64,000 nt of DNA from Palsa-504 sp963744575. Its GTDB lineage: Bacteria; Actinomycetota; Actinomycetes; Streptosporangiales; Streptosporangiaceae. The position numbers and the translations under genes are program-made. The notes beneath the pieces were generated by a model. It worked only from the letters and a program-made list of their open reading frames with translations, did no database searches and was not told the DNA's origin. Of the stretch, positions 28,916 to 38,937 are shown piece by piece. The stretch lies in assembly GCA_963744575.1 (NCBI GenBank), contig CAVUUF010000009.1, positions 103,105 to 167,104 on the forward strand, in the 5' to 3' direction. Numbering within the stretch: the stretch's first letter is position 1; the number at the start of each line of letters is the position of its first letter.

Positions 28916-30530
28916 TCAGCCCGACTGGCCCGCGGCGTAACCGCGCACGATGACGTTGTAGATCTGCGCCTCATACTTGCCCGGGTTCCCGGTCAGCTGC
29001 GGCAGGTCGGTCAGCCAGATGAGCACGTAGCGGCCGGTGGCCTGATTCGTCACGTTGAAGGTGGTGCCGTCCGCGGCGGTGGCGGAACTCTGCACCAAGG
29101 TGAAGTTCCGCAGCGCCGCCAGGCTGGACGCGTTGCTGTTGCCGATCTCGATGTCGACGTGGGTGCAGCAGGGGGCGCCGAATTGGACCATCAGCTGGCT
29201 CAGCCGCACCTGCCTGCCCATGTCGAGGACCAGGCCGGTGCCTTTCTTCAGGTCGCCGAAGACGGGACTGAAGTAGTAGCTGGTATGCCAGAACGTGCTG
29301 GTGCTGCCGTCGATCGCGTTCCGCGCCTCGGCGGGATCGTCGTCGTCGGCGCTGCCGAGCGGGTTGTAGACGGTCGCGCTGACCGGCTTGAGCACGGCGG
29401 CGGCCGCGACCGCGGTCGGTGACGACGGGTGCGACCGGGGCGGCGTGGCCGACGCCGAGCGGTGCAGGCTGTGGCTGACCGACCACGCGACCGCCCCGAT
29501 GGCCGCCAGGACGAGCACGATCACCACGCTGACCACGGCCCGGGCCGCCGCGGAGCGCTGGCCGGGCGGCGTCCGGCCGCCGGTGCGGGGCCGCTGGGTC
29601 CTGGCCGCCGCATCCGGCGGCGGGTACGAGCCGGCCGTTCCGTCCGGCTGGTAGCCGTAGCCGCGGGTCGCCGTCGGCCCGGGCGCCGTGGCCGCCGGGG
29701 AGACCGGCAACGGCAGCGGCGGGGCGGCGTCCGCCAGGGCGTCGGCGAACATCGCTACCGTGCTGAGCGCCGGGCCGTGCCGGTTCGGGCGCTGGAACAG
29801 CGCACGGCAGGTCACGTCGTCGATGCCGGCCTGGCACGCCGGCCGACACCTGGCGCGGCGCGCACGGGATCCCGTCGTTCTCCGGCGCGGGCGGGAGCAG
29901 CCCCGGCGCGGACCCGCCGGGCATCTGGCGGCCGGGCCAGTAGCCGGTCAGCGCGGCGTAGAGCAGCCGGGCGAGGTCGCGGGTGTCGATGACCTCCGGG
30001 TCATCGGGCCCGATGCCGGCCAGCTGGCCGGCCGCCGCCAGCGCGGGCCCGGCCAGGGCGGCGTCGATGCCGAGCCCGGCGATCTTAACCCCGCCGCGCG
30101 GCGTCCAGTGCAGGCAGGCCGGATCGAGCCGCAGGTGGGCCAGGCCGACCTGGTGCGCGGCCGCGACCGCCCGGGCGGCCTCGGCGACCAGCGCGGCCGC
30201 GCGCGGCGGATCCAGCGGGCCTTCGGAGAGCATGTCGAGCAGTGACTCGCCAGCCACCCACTCGAGCACCACGTAGGGGAGATCATCGGCGTCCTCCACG
30301 TCGAATACCTGGGAAAAACGCGGATCGCCGAGCCGGGCCGCGGCCCGGGCCGCGGTGACGGTCTCGGCCACCCGGGGGAATCCGGCCGCGAAGGTGAGCA
30401 CGGTGACAGCCCGGGCGAGGGTCTCATCCGTGGCTTTCCAGTACGTCCAGCCTGCGCCCTCGCTGACCTGGTCGACGAGACGATAGCGTCCCGCCAGCCG
30501 GGTTCCTGGTTCCGACGTGTATGTGCTCAT
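28916..30530 (-). CDS. Pseudokinase with discoidin-like tail, murJ-linked (suspected frameshift)
   Basis: The N-terminal 260 residues follow a Ser/Thr kinase fold (AGRYRLVDQVSEGAGWTYW, LPYVVLEWVAGESLLDMLS), but the VAIK Lys, the HRD catalytic Asp (HLRLDP instead) and DFG (GLGID) are missing, so it is a pseudokinase. One transmembrane segment (VVSVVIVLVLAAIGAVAWSV) and an extracellular discoidin/F5-8 type C-like domain (AEARNAIDGSTSTFWHTSYY) follow. The halves lie in different frames, joined near 29825-29850 if one extra base is removed. It lies 15 bases after murJ. In Mycobacterium a similar pseudokinase is fused to MviN/MurJ and bound by FhaA; here it is a separate gene. Confidence 0.85.
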
Positions 30531-30545
30531 AGGTTGCCACCCATG

Positions 30546-32675
30546 CTAATGCCGGCCACTGCGCCCGCCGAACCTCGCGGTGACCGTCTTGACCAGGAAC
30601 CCGAACTCGGCTACCCGCAGTGACCTGGCACAGAGCGCGTAGAGCGCGACGGCGCCACCGCCGCCGACGACGGTAACGATCAGGCCATAGGTCCCGCTGG
30701 GATTGGTCAGCACGTGTCCCGCGCCGACCATCACGGCCAGCGCGAAGACCAGCCCGGGCACGGTCGCCAGGTGCATCCGGGTCAGGCTCCGGGCGATCGC
30801 CCACCCGTCGAGGCTGCCGACCCGGCGCAGCAGCAGCGCCCACCCGGCGATCGTGCCGACCAGGTTCGCCAGCCCGTAGACGACGGCCAGCCCGGCGACC
30901 ACGTGCGCGCCCGGCAGTACCGACTGAGCGATGAGGGCGCCCGCGATGCTGACGCACATCGTGAGCAGGCCGACGAAGGCGGCGGTCCGGCTGTCCTGGA
31001 AGGAGTAGAACACCCGCAGCTGCAGCTGGGTGAGCATGTACGGCACCAGGCCGAGGGCGAACAGGCCGAAGACCTCGCCGATGTAGCGCGCTTCCGCGGG
31101 CGTGTTGCTGCCGTAGGAGAACAGGAACTCGGCCAGCGGGCCGCCGAGCACGGCGAGGTAGAGCGCGGCCGGGACCACGAGCACGGAGGCCAGCCGGACG
31201 CCGATCGAGAAGTCGTCCCTGACCAGCGAATACCGGCGCGCACTCGCATGTTCGCTCATCCGGGGCAGCAACGCCGTGATCACCGAGATGCCGACGATCG
31301 CGTACGGCAGCTGGAACAGCTGCCACGCGATGGAGTACGCGGAATAACCGTTCCGGCCCGCCGAGGCCGCGTTCGCGACCCGCTGGGCGACCAGGTAGCC
31401 GGCGAACTGGGTGATCACATAGAACGACATCCAGCCGGCCATCCGGCCCATCTCGGTCACCTCGCCGGGCCGGAAGCCTAGCGTGGGCCGCCACCTGAAC
31501 CCGGCCGCCCGCAGTGACGGGAACAGCGCGACGGTCTGCGCCACCACACCCAGCGTGGTGCCGATTCCGAGCAGCTGCACGCCGACGGCGGAGATGTTCG
31601 ACGGGTCTTTGTGCAGGCCCACCGTCAGCACGTAGAGCCCGCCGAGGACGATCACGACCAGGTTGTTGACGACCGGCGCCCACATCGGCGCCGCGAACCG
31701 GCCGCGCGTGTTGAGGATGGCCCCGATCAGGGAGCTCATCCCGTAGAAGAAGATCTGCGGGATGAAGAAGTAAGCCCACACCACCATCAGGTTGTGCTCG
31801 GCGCCGTGGATCGTGGGCGCGGGCAGGGTGACCAGCGGGGCCGCCAGCAGCGTGGCCACCCCGGTGACCGCCAGCAGGGCCAGCGCGCCGAGGGTGAACA
31901 GCCGCTGCGCGTAGGCCTCGCCGTGGTCCGGGTCGCGCTGTGCCGCCCGGACCAGCAGCGGCACCACCACGCTGGTGAAGATGCCGCCGAGCATCAGGTA
32001 GTAGACGGTGTTCGGCAGCGTGTTGGCGTTGTTGTACGCGTTGCCGAGCGCCGCGGTGCCCATCGCGTACACCAGGACGAGAGTGCGCAGGAAGCCGGTG
32101 GCGCGGGAGACCAGGGTGCCGACCGCCATGCCGGCGCCGGAGCGTACCAGGCTGGAACGCTGGGTCGCGGCCTGCGCCGGCGCCCCGGCGTGACGGGCGC
32201 CCGCGCCGACGGCCCCGGTCGTTCCCCGCGGACCGCCAGGCGGGGGACCCGGTGGACCCGGCCGGGCCGGGGTGAAGGTGGGCTGGGGGCGCTGCGGCTG
32301 GGCCGGGGTGAAGGTGGGCTGGGGGCGCTGCGGCTGGCCGGGCCCCGGCGGCGGGTAGCCGGTCGTCCTCGGTACCCGGCGCCAGCCCGGAGGGGCCTCA
32401 GTCGAGCCGGGTACCTGGGACGACCCGGGGCCAGGCGGTCGGCGCGGCCGGGCTGGCGGGGCCGGCCACTCGAGCGCCAGCGGCAGCGTGGTCTCGGCCG
32501 GGCTCGGGCCGCCGCCCGGCATCGGCCCCTCGACCGGTGGCAGCGGGTCCGGGACGTCATGCCGGGCGCGCCGCGGCGGGCCGCCGTCGTCGTCCGGTTC
32601 GGGTTCGCCGGCCCGGTGCTCGCCGGGCCCGGGATCAGGCGTCGTCGACCCAGCGTCGTGCATCGGCCAGGTCAT
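30546..32675 (-). CDS. murJ: Lipid II flippase MurJ
   Basis: A 709-residue polytopic protein with a cytoplasmic Pro/Arg-rich N-terminal region (about residues 1-175, containing a tandem QRPQPTFTPA repeat), then a MATE-like/MOP flippase with about 14 transmembrane segments. LVRSGAGMAVGTLVSRATGF, then LGNAYNNANTLPNTVYYLMLGG, begin the conserved core. MurJ exports lipid II for peptidoglycan synthesis. The start at 32675 overlaps the DUF6049 gene by 41 bases; a second ATG at 32663 is possible. The pseudokinase gene follows. The essential core residues appear intact. Confidence 0.94.
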   Translation of the reverse strand: MTWPMHDAGSTTPDPGPGEHRAGEPEPDDDGGPPRRARHDVPDPLPPVEGPMPGGGPSPAETTLPLALEWPAPPARPRRPPGPGSSQVPGSTEAPPGWRRVPRTTGYPPPGPGQPQRPQPTFTPAQPQRPQPTFTPARPGPPGPPPGGPRGTTGAVGAGARHAGAPAQAATQRSSLVRSGAGMAVGTLVSRATGFLRTLVLVYAMGTAALGNAYNNANTLPNTVYYLMLGGIFTSVVVPLLVRAAQRDPDHGEAYAQRLFTLGALALLAVTGVATLLAAPLVTLPAPTIHGAEHNLMVVWAYFFIPQIFFYGMSSLIGAILNTRGRFAAPMWAPVVNNLVVIVLGGLYVLTVGLHKDPSNISAVGVQLLGIGTTLGVVAQTVALFPSLRAAGFRWRPTLGFRPGEVTEMGRMAGWMSFYVITQFAGYLVAQRVANAASAGRNGYSAYSIAWQLFQLPYAIVGISVITALLPRMSEHASARRYSLVRDDFSIGVRLASVLVVPAALYLAVLGGPLAEFLFSYGSNTPAEARYIGEVFGLFALGLVPYMLTQLQLRVFYSFQDSRTAAFVGLLTMCVSIAGALIAQSVLPGAHVVAGLAVVYGLANLVGTIAGWALLLRRVGSLDGWAIARSLTRMHLATVPGLVFALAVMVGAGHVLTNPSGTYGLIVTVVGGGGAVALYALCARSLRVAEFGFLVKTVTARFGGRSGRH

Positions 32676-34914
32676 CCGGTGCCTCCGTCGGGTGTAGCGG
32701 GTCGCTGGTGCCAGTCACGACGCTACCCGGTGGGTCCGCCTCCTTGGGGGGAAGATCCGTGCCGTCGTGCAGCCACCGCCGGGCGCCGCGATACGCCGAG
32801 GTGAGCACGAGGACGCCGATCGCGGCGGCGATCAGGAACAAGATCGCCCGGCCGTACCTGGTCGACACCACGACGAGCTTCGCGGAGACCGGCAGCACCG
32901 TCCCGTCCGCGCTGGTTAGGCCGAGCAGGATCTCGGTGGACCCCTGCGGGGCCGAGGAGACCGGCAGCCGCACCGTCACCGGCTCGCCGGGCGGCACGAT
33001 GATCCGGTTCTGGAAGTGGCCAACGGTCAGCTGGGAGGTCCGGCCGGGCGAGTTGACCGCGCTGGCCACCACCGTGACCTGGATGGCCTGGTGCAGGCCG
33101 TTCTGGATGGAGACGGGCACGAGCCCGGCGGAGCCGCCCATCGGGACCTGCGCCGACGTGATGATCTTGACCTTGTCCTCGGCGCCGCTGAGGTAATCCT
33201 TCAGGCTGGTCACCAGCGCCTGACCCGGCGCCGCCGCGCCGCCGCGCCAGGCGGCCGACTCCGTGGCGACCAGGGCCTGGTCCAGCGACTGCGGATAGGC
33301 CGCCCCCGGCTTGTAGAGCATGGACTTGTACACGCTGAGCCGGTCGCCAGCCTGGTGCACCTGGCCGAGGTAGGCCCGGCTGAGCTCGCCCGGGCTGGCC
33401 CGGCCGGCGGCCGGCGGCACCCGCTGGACCGTGCGCTGGGTGTCCGGCGCCGAGCTCAGGCTGCCCAGCGGAGTCGCCGCCAGCCACGGGGTGGTGGTGG
33501 TCTCGCCGAGCAGGTCATCGGCCAGCGTCTGCGACGGGCTCCAGTCGGCGGGCGGCGCCACCACGACCGCGCGAGCGGAGTTGGGCGCCTCGGCGGCGAT
33601 CATCGCCGTCTCGGCGAGGAACCGCTGCCTGACGGCGAACTCGGTGTACTTCGGCAGGCTGCCGGTGCTGGCGTCGCCGGCCTGGAGCACGCTGGTCAGC
33701 GTCTCGTCGGAGAGCAGGACGTTCATCGGCAGCCCGGCGACCCGCAGCGAGGTGACCGCGTCGTCGGGCCGGAAGACGGTGGCGGCGTCGGCGGGCCGCA
33801 TCTCGCTGCTGTTCAGCACCACCGTGCCGACGTGCTTGGTCGCGGCGAGGCTGGTGAGCACGGACAGGTCCGCGGTGCCGCCCGGCGGCCAGGCGACCTC
33901 GGGGCCGAACTTCCCGTGCAGCACGCCGTCCGCCACCGCGTCGCCGGTGCTGAAGGCGGTGGTCAGGTCGGTGGTCAGGCCCTGGTGTACGAGGGCGCTC
34001 ACGTCGACGTTGGCGTACGGGGTGATCACGGTCGGCTGGGCGGGCGACACCTCCCGCAGCGCGGCCAGCCATTTCCCGGCGGCGGCGAGGGCCGGCTTGT
34101 ACGGGGCGCCGGTGCAGTTCGCCCGGCCGCCCACCTGGTAACGCTGGGTCATGGTGGCGACGTCGCTGAGCAGCGCCGGGTCGATGACCCAGGTCAGTCC
34201 GGCGTCCTCGTGGCTGGCCCCGGCGGCGAGCAGGGCCGACAGGCGGCCGCCCGGGCTCAGGCTCGCGGCCAGGTCGTTGTTGGTCAGGGCCGCGCACGCC
34301 TGGTGGTGCGGCTGGTCGATGAGCGGCCACAGCCAGGCGACCTTGAGCGGGCTGAGCAGGCTCGCCGCCTGCTGGCCGGGCCAGAACGGGAGCAGCGTCT
34401 GCTCGGCCGAGAACACGTTGCCGGACAGGTCCTGCAGCTGCGCGGTCACCGGGTACACGCCGAACACGCTGATCCCCGCCGCGGCGACCCGGAACGAGGT
34501 GCGCCACGCCACGGTGCCGCCGGGCCGCACGGTGGCCGGGATTCCGAACGGCTGCCCGGCGGTCTCCAGGTTGGCGGCCGCGTTGTGGGCCAGGTAGGAA
34601 TCCATGTTGTCGCGGTTCGCGAACCGGGCCGGCGAGGTGTACAGCTGCACGAGCAGCCCGGCCCGGGTCTGGCGGGTGTGGTTGGTGACCGTCCCGGACA
34701 GGCTGACCGTGGCGTCCGGCGTGGCGTACGGCGGGTTCATCGAGTTGATGGTCACCGAGAGGCCGCTCGCGCTGCCCGCATCCGGGCTGGCCTGGGCCGC
34801 GGGCGCGGCGGCCAGCCCGGCGGCGAGGATCGCCGTCGCGCCGGCGGCTGCGGTCAATGCCGCGGCCAGGGACAGGATCCGTCCCTTGATCTTCGCCGCC
34901 CGCTCGCCGTACAC
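32635..34914 (-). CDS. DUF6049 family secreted/membrane protein
   Basis: A 759-residue protein with a signal sequence (residues 10-40, ILSLAAALTAAAGATAILAAG, Ala-rich cleavage region) and a C-terminal transmembrane helix near residue 700 (AILFLIAAAIGVLVL). The middle is a large extracytoplasmic part with an immunoglobulin-like start (TINSMNPPYATPDATVSLSGTV). Such DUF6049 proteins precede murJ in actinobacteria and may act in the envelope; the function is not known. It starts the murJ-pseudokinase-sigM block and its stop overlaps murJ. It is divergent from cca. Confidence 0.88.
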   Translation of the reverse strand: MYGERAAKIKGRILSLAAALTAAAGATAILAAGLAAAPAAQASPDAGSASGLSVTINSMNPPYATPDATVSLSGTVTNHTRQTRAGLLVQLYTSPARFANRDNMDSYLAHNAAANLETAGQPFGIPATVRPGGTVAWRTSFRVAAAGISVFGVYPVTAQLQDLSGNVFSAEQTLLPFWPGQQAASLLSPLKVAWLWPLIDQPHHQACAALTNNDLAASLSPGGRLSALLAAGASHEDAGLTWVIDPALLSDVATMTQRYQVGGRANCTGAPYKPALAAAGKWLAALREVSPAQPTVITPYANVDVSALVHQGLTTDLTTAFSTGDAVADGVLHGKFGPEVAWPPGGTADLSVLTSLAATKHVGTVVLNSSEMRPADAATVFRPDDAVTSLRVAGLPMNVLLSDETLTSVLQAGDASTGSLPKYTEFAVRQRFLAETAMIAAEAPNSARAVVVAPPADWSPSQTLADDLLGETTTTPWLAATPLGSLSSAPDTQRTVQRVPPAAGRASPGELSRAYLGQVHQAGDRLSVYKSMLYKPGAAYPQSLDQALVATESAAWRGGAAAPGQALVTSLKDYLSGAEDKVKIITSAQVPMGGSAGLVPVSIQNGLHQAIQVTVVASAVNSPGRTSQLTVGHFQNRIIVPPGEPVTVRLPVSSAPQGSTEILLGLTSADGTVLPVSAKLVVVSTRYGRAILFLIAAAIGVLVLTSAYRGARRWLHDGTDLPPKEADPPGSVVTGTSDPLHPTEAPDDLADARRWVDDA

Positions 34915-35020
34915 ACCTGAATGTTAGTGTCTGCCGGCCACCCGTGGCGGCTCCCGCCGCGGCCGCCGCAGCCGGCCGGTTATTATCGTTCGCGCCGGAC
35001 CCGCGCGGTCGATACCCTCG

Positions 35021-36535
35021 ATGGCCGTGTCCATGAGCAACGAACAGCGGAGGGCGGCCGCCGCGCTGCTGCGCGAGCGGGTGCCAGCCGCGGCCGAGAT
35101 CGGCCGCCTGTTCGCGCGCCATGGCCACGAGCTCGCGCTGGTCGGCGGCCCGGTCCGGGACGTATTCCTGGGTCAGCGGCCCGGTGACCTCGACCTCACC
35201 ACCGACGCGACGCCGGACCAGGTGCTCGGGCTGACCAGGGGCTGGGCCGACAGGACCTGGACGGTCGGGATCGCCTTCGGCACCGTCGGGCTGCGCAAGG
35301 GGAACTCGGTGTTCGAGATCACCACCTATCGCAGCGAGCAGTACGGGCGGACCTCGCGCAAGCCCGACGTGCGGTACGGCCGGTCGCTCGAGGAAGACCT
35401 GGGCCGCCGGGATTTCACCGTCAACGCGATGGCGGCCCGGCTGCCCGGATACGAGTTCACCGACCCGTTCGGCGGCTTCGAGGCGCTGAAAGAGAAGGTG
35501 CTGCGGACCCCGGGCCCGCCGGAGCGGTCGTTCGGCGACGACCCGCTGCGCATCCTGCGCGCCGCCCGGTTCGCCGCTCAGCTGGGCTTCACGATCGCGC
35601 CCGAGGTGCGCGCGGCCATGACCGAGCAGGCGGGCCGGCTGGACATCGTCTCCGCCGAGCGGATCACCGCCGAGCTGACCAAGCTGATGCTGGCACCCGA
35701 CCCCGCGCTCGGCATCGACGTGCTGGTCCAGACCGGGGTCGCCGACGAGGTGCTGCCCGAGGTGTCCCGGCTCCGGATGGAAGCCGACGAGCACTACCGG
35801 CACAAGGACGTTTACCAGCACAGCCTCACCGTGCTGCGGCAGGCCATCAGGCTCGAGCCGCGGTACGGGCTCGACGGCGACCTCGTCGTCCGGCTGGCCG
35901 CGCTGCTGCACGACATCGGCAAGCCGAAGACCCGGACCCTGCTGCCCGGCGGGCGGGTCGGGTTCCACCTGCACGAGGTGGTCGGCGCGAAGCTGGCCAG
36001 GCGCAGGCTGGCCGCGCTGCGCTTCCCGAACGACGTGGTGCGGGACGTGTCCCGGCTGGTGGAGCTGCACCTGCGGTTCCACGGGTACGCCGAGGGGGTC
36101 GCCGGTCGGGGGGGCCCGCCGGCGGGGTCGTCCCCCCCGGAGCCAGCATGGACCGACTCGGCGGTCCGCCGGTACGTGCGGGACGCCGGGCCGCTGCTGA
36201 CCCGGCTGCACGTGCTGACCCGGGCCGACTGCACCACCAGGAACCAGGCCAAGGCGGCCCGGCTGGCCCGTGCCTACGACGGCCTCGAGGACCGCATCAC
36301 CGAGCTCAGCGAGCAGGAGGAACTGGCCAGGATCAGGCCGGAGCTCGACGGCAACGCGATCATGCGGATCCTCGGGATCCCGCCCGGCCCGCTGGTGGGG
36401 CGGGCCTACGATTTCATGCTCGAGCTGCGCATCGCCGAAGGGGAGCTCGGCCAGCAGCGGGCCACTCAGGAACTGCTGCGCTGGGCGGCCGCCGAGGGGA
36501 TCCTCCCGCCCCCGCCGGAGCCGGGCGGCGACTGA
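35021..36535 (+). CDS. cca: CCA tRNA nucleotidyltransferase
   Basis: The enzyme adds or repairs the 3' CCA of tRNAs, needed here since the tRNA genes lack encoded CCA. LVGGPVRDVFLGQRPGDLDLTTDATP is the catalytic nucleotidyltransferase motif with the DxD. RRDFTVNAMA, FGDDPLRILRAARFAAQLGF and the HD-type VRLAALLHDIGKP follow. Between LRFHGY and WTDSAVRRYVRDAG there is an extra segment of about 17 residues (GVAGRGGPPAGSSPPEP) coded by a G-rich repeat, which homologs do not usually have. The downstream end overlaps the convergent MFS gene by 70 bases. Confidence 0.95.
   Translation: MAVSMSNEQRRAAAALLRERVPAAAEIGRLFARHGHELALVGGPVRDVFLGQRPGDLDLTTDATPDQVLGLTRGWADRTWTVGIAFGTVGLRKGNSVFEITTYRSEQYGRTSRKPDVRYGRSLEEDLGRRDFTVNAMAARLPGYEFTDPFGGFEALKEKVLRTPGPPERSFGDDPLRILRAARFAAQLGFTIAPEVRAAMTEQAGRLDIVSAERITAELTKLMLAPDPALGIDVLVQTGVADEVLPEVSRLRMEADEHYRHKDVYQHSLTVLRQAIRLEPRYGLDGDLVVRLAALLHDIGKPKTRTLLPGGRVGFHLHEVVGAKLARRRLAALRFPNDVVRDVSRLVELHLRFHGYAEGVAGRGGPPAGSSPPEPAWTDSAVRRYVRDAGPLLTRLHVLTRADCTTRNQAKAARLARAYDGLEDRITELSEQEELARIRPELDGNAIMRILGIPPGPLVGRAYDFMLELRIAEGELGQQRATQELLRWAAAEGILPPPPEPGGD
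36108..36140. repeat. G-rich hairpin repeat inserted in cca
   Basis: The stretch has seven G, a CCCGCCGGCGGGG core, and CGTCCCCCCGGA, the same elements as the intergenic copies at 12484 and 45366. It keeps the cca frame and explains an extra Gly/Pro/Ser-rich segment absent from homologs. It therefore looks like an in-frame insertion of a repeat unit into a coding gene. Confidence 0.6.
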
Positions 36536-37821
36536 CCCCGCACGGACAGCCAGTACACCGCGGCGGCGACCGCGTATCCCGCCGCCACCACGCCCACGAC
36601 GGCCGGCGAGCGCCCGTCGGACGGCATGAAGGCCGAGCTGAGAGCGGCGCCGATCACGTACGTGACGTTGAACATCATGTCGTAGAAGGCGAAGATCCGG
36701 CCCCGGTAGGCATCGTCCACCTCCTCCTGCAGGATCGTGGTGGCGCAGATGGCCACGCCCTGCCGGGTGAGGTACAGGCAGAACCCGACGGCCAGGTAGG
36801 CGGCCTGGATGAAGGTCTCGCCCAGCGTGGCCGTCACCACCGCGCTCGCGGCGAGCAGCAGCGTGATCCAGGCGGGCTTGGACAGCCGCCCGGTGGCCGG
36901 CGGGGTCACCAGCGCCGCGCAGGCGTAGCCGATGCCGGAGGCGATCACCAGCGCCCCGATGTGACCTTCGGCCGCGCCCGCGCTCGACCGGTAGAAGTAG
37001 TTCCGGTACAGCAGGATCGACATCAGGAACAGCGGCCCGAACAGGAAGCTGAAGGCGCCGGTGGCGCCGAGCGCCGCCGCCGGGCCGCGCTGCCTGATGA
37101 CGTAGCGCGCGCCGTCGGCCAGCCCGGCCGTCACCGAGGCGAGCTCGCTGCGCAACCGCCCAGGCGGCTGCCCGGGCGCGCGCACCGGCCCGAGCAGGTC
37201 GCGCCGCATGGTGGCCGCGACCAGGCTCGCCGCCACGTAGCAGCCGCCCCCGGCGAGCACGGTGATCGCGGCGCCGCGCTCCGTGTTGCCGGTGGCGACG
37301 TTGAGCCCCAGCGCGACGACGCCGCCGATCGTCGCCATGATGCCGCCGGCGGTTGGGGACACCGAGTTCGCCATCACCAGCTCGTCCTCGGCGACCACGT
37401 GCGGCAGGGCGGCGGAGAGCGAGGACAGGAAGAACCGGTTCACGCCCAGGATCAGCAGCACCGCGATGTAGAGCGTTACCCCGCGCTCGCCGGCCGCCAT
37501 CAGCGCCGCGGCCAGCGCCACGAACGCCGCCCGGAGCAGGGCCGACCAGACCAGGATCTGCCGCCTGGACCAACGGTCGATGAACACCCCGGCGAACGGG
37601 CCGATCAGCGAGTACGGCAGGTAGAGGACGGCGAACGCCGCCGCGCCCGCGGCCGGGCTGGGAAACGACGACGCATTGAAGAACACGTACGTGCCGACCC
37701 CGGCCGTGATGATGCCATCGCCGGCCTGGGATACCAGCCGGGTGGCGAGCAGGCGCCTGAAGTTTCCTTCGGCGAGGACCGTGCGCAGGTCACCGAGGAA
37801 CGTCGAGCGGCGCCTGTCCAC
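36466..37821 (-). CDS. MFS transporter
   Basis: A 451-residue major facilitator protein with about 12 membrane segments, starting MDRRRSTFLGDLRTVLAEGNFRRLLATRLVSQAGDG. The cytoplasmic loop motif A is seen as GVFIDRWSRRQIL. This group, similar to MFS_3 family members, often exports drugs or solutes; the substrate is unknown. It converges with cca, overlapping its 3' end by 70 bases, and is preceded by ino1 on the same strand. Confidence 0.85.
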   Translation of the reverse strand: MDRRRSTFLGDLRTVLAEGNFRRLLATRLVSQAGDGIITAGVGTYVFFNASSFPSPAAGAAAFAVLYLPYSLIGPFAGVFIDRWSRRQILVWSALLRAAFVALAAALMAAGERGVTLYIAVLLILGVNRFFLSSLSAALPHVVAEDELVMANSVSPTAGGIMATIGGVVALGLNVATGNTERGAAITVLAGGGCYVAASLVAATMRRDLLGPVRAPGQPPGRLRSELASVTAGLADGARYVIRQRGPAAALGATGAFSFLFGPLFLMSILLYRNYFYRSSAGAAEGHIGALVIASGIGYACAALVTPPATGRLSKPAWITLLLAASAVVTATLGETFIQAAYLAVGFCLYLTRQGVAICATTILQEEVDDAYRGRIFAFYDMMFNVTYVIGAALSSAFMPSDGRSPAVVGVVAAGYAVAAAVYWLSVRGQSPPGSGGGGRIPSAAAQRSSS

Positions 37822-37857
37822 CCGTCCAGCTTAGGCGGTTACCGGCGTCCGGCCGGC

Positions 37858-38937
37858 TTACCGCGCGACCTGGCCCAGGATGAACTTCTCGACCAGGTCC
37901 CGGCACACGTCGTCGCCGTACTGCTCCGGCGGGGACTTCATGAAGTACGAGCTGGCCGAGGTCACCGGGCCGGCCACGCCCCGGTCGAGCGCGATCTTCG
38001 CCGCGCGCACCGCGTCGATGATCACCCCGGCGGAGTTGGGCGAGTCCCAGACCTCGAGCTTGTATTCCAGGTTCAGCGGCACGTCGCCGAACGCGCGGCC
38101 CTCGAGCCGGACGTAGGCCAGCTTCCTGTCGTCGAGCCACGGCACGTGGTCGGACGGGCCGATGTGCACCGCCGCCCGCTCCATCTCGTGCGGGATCTGG
38201 GAGGTCACCGCCTGGGTCTTGGAGATCTTCTTCGACTGGAGCCTGCTGCGCTCCAGCATGTTCATGAAGTCCATGTTGCCGCCGAAGTTCAGCTGGTAGG
38301 TGCGGAGCAGCTCGACCCCGCGGTCCTCGAACAGCTTGGCCAGCACGCGGTGGGTGATGGTGGCGCCCACCTGGGACTTGATGTCGTCACCGATGATCGG
38401 GACACCCGCCGCGGTGAACTTCGCGGCCCACTCCGGGTCGGACGCGATGAACACCGGCAGCGCGTTCACGAAGGCGACGCGCGCGTCGATGGCGCACTGG
38501 GCGTAGTAGCGGTCCGCCTGCTCCGAACCCACGGGCAGGTAGCAGACCAGGACATCGGCCCCGGCCTCGCGCAGCGCCCGGGTCACGTCCACGGCCGGCT
38601 CGTCGGACTCGGTGATGATCTCCCGGTAGTACTCGCCCAGGCCGTCCAGGGTGGGACCGCGCTGCACGGTCACGCCGGTCGGCGGGACCTCGGCGATCTT
38701 GATCGTGTTGTTCTCGCTCGCGTTGATCGCCTCGGCGAGATCGCAGCCGACCTTCTTGGCGTCCACGTCGAACGCGGCGACCACCTCGACGTCGCTGATG
38801 TGGTACGGCCCGAACCGGACATGCATGAGGCCGGGAACCCGGGCGCTGTCGTCGGCGTCCTTGTAATACTCCAGTCCCTGCACGAGGGAACTAGCGCAGT
38901 TACCCACCCCCACGATGGCGATGCGCACCTTACCCAT
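37858..38937 (-). CDS. ino1: Inositol-3-phosphate synthase
   Basis: A 359-residue NAD-dependent enzyme converting glucose-6-phosphate to inositol-3-phosphate, the first step to mycothiol, phosphatidylinositol and inositol-based lipids of actinomycetes. VRIAIVGVGNCASSLVQG binds NAD, and NALPVFIASDPEWAAKF, DDIKSQVGATITHR and LNFGGNMDFMNM are family landmarks. Its ATG overlaps the padR stop by one base (TGATG), so the pair is translationally coupled and probably autoregulated via PadR. Confidence 0.96.
   Translation of the reverse strand: MGKVRIAIVGVGNCASSLVQGLEYYKDADDSARVPGLMHVRFGPYHISDVEVVAAFDVDAKKVGCDLAEAINASENNTIKIAEVPPTGVTVQRGPTLDGLGEYYREIITESDEPAVDVTRALREAGADVLVCYLPVGSEQADRYYAQCAIDARVAFVNALPVFIASDPEWAAKFTAAGVPIIGDDIKSQVGATITHRVLAKLFEDRGVELLRTYQLNFGGNMDFMNMLERSRLQSKKISKTQAVTSQIPHEMERAAVHIGPSDHVPWLDDRKLAYVRLEGRAFGDVPLNLEYKLEVWDSPNSAGVIIDAVRAAKIALDRGVAGPVTSASSYFMKSPPEQYGDDVCRDLVEKFILGQVAR

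Noticed and set aside
33515..37573. Very long reverse open frame across DUF6049, cca and the MFS gene
   Set aside because: It runs antisense to cca and out of frame in the others, with Arg/Gly/Pro-rich translation; three clear genes explain the region.
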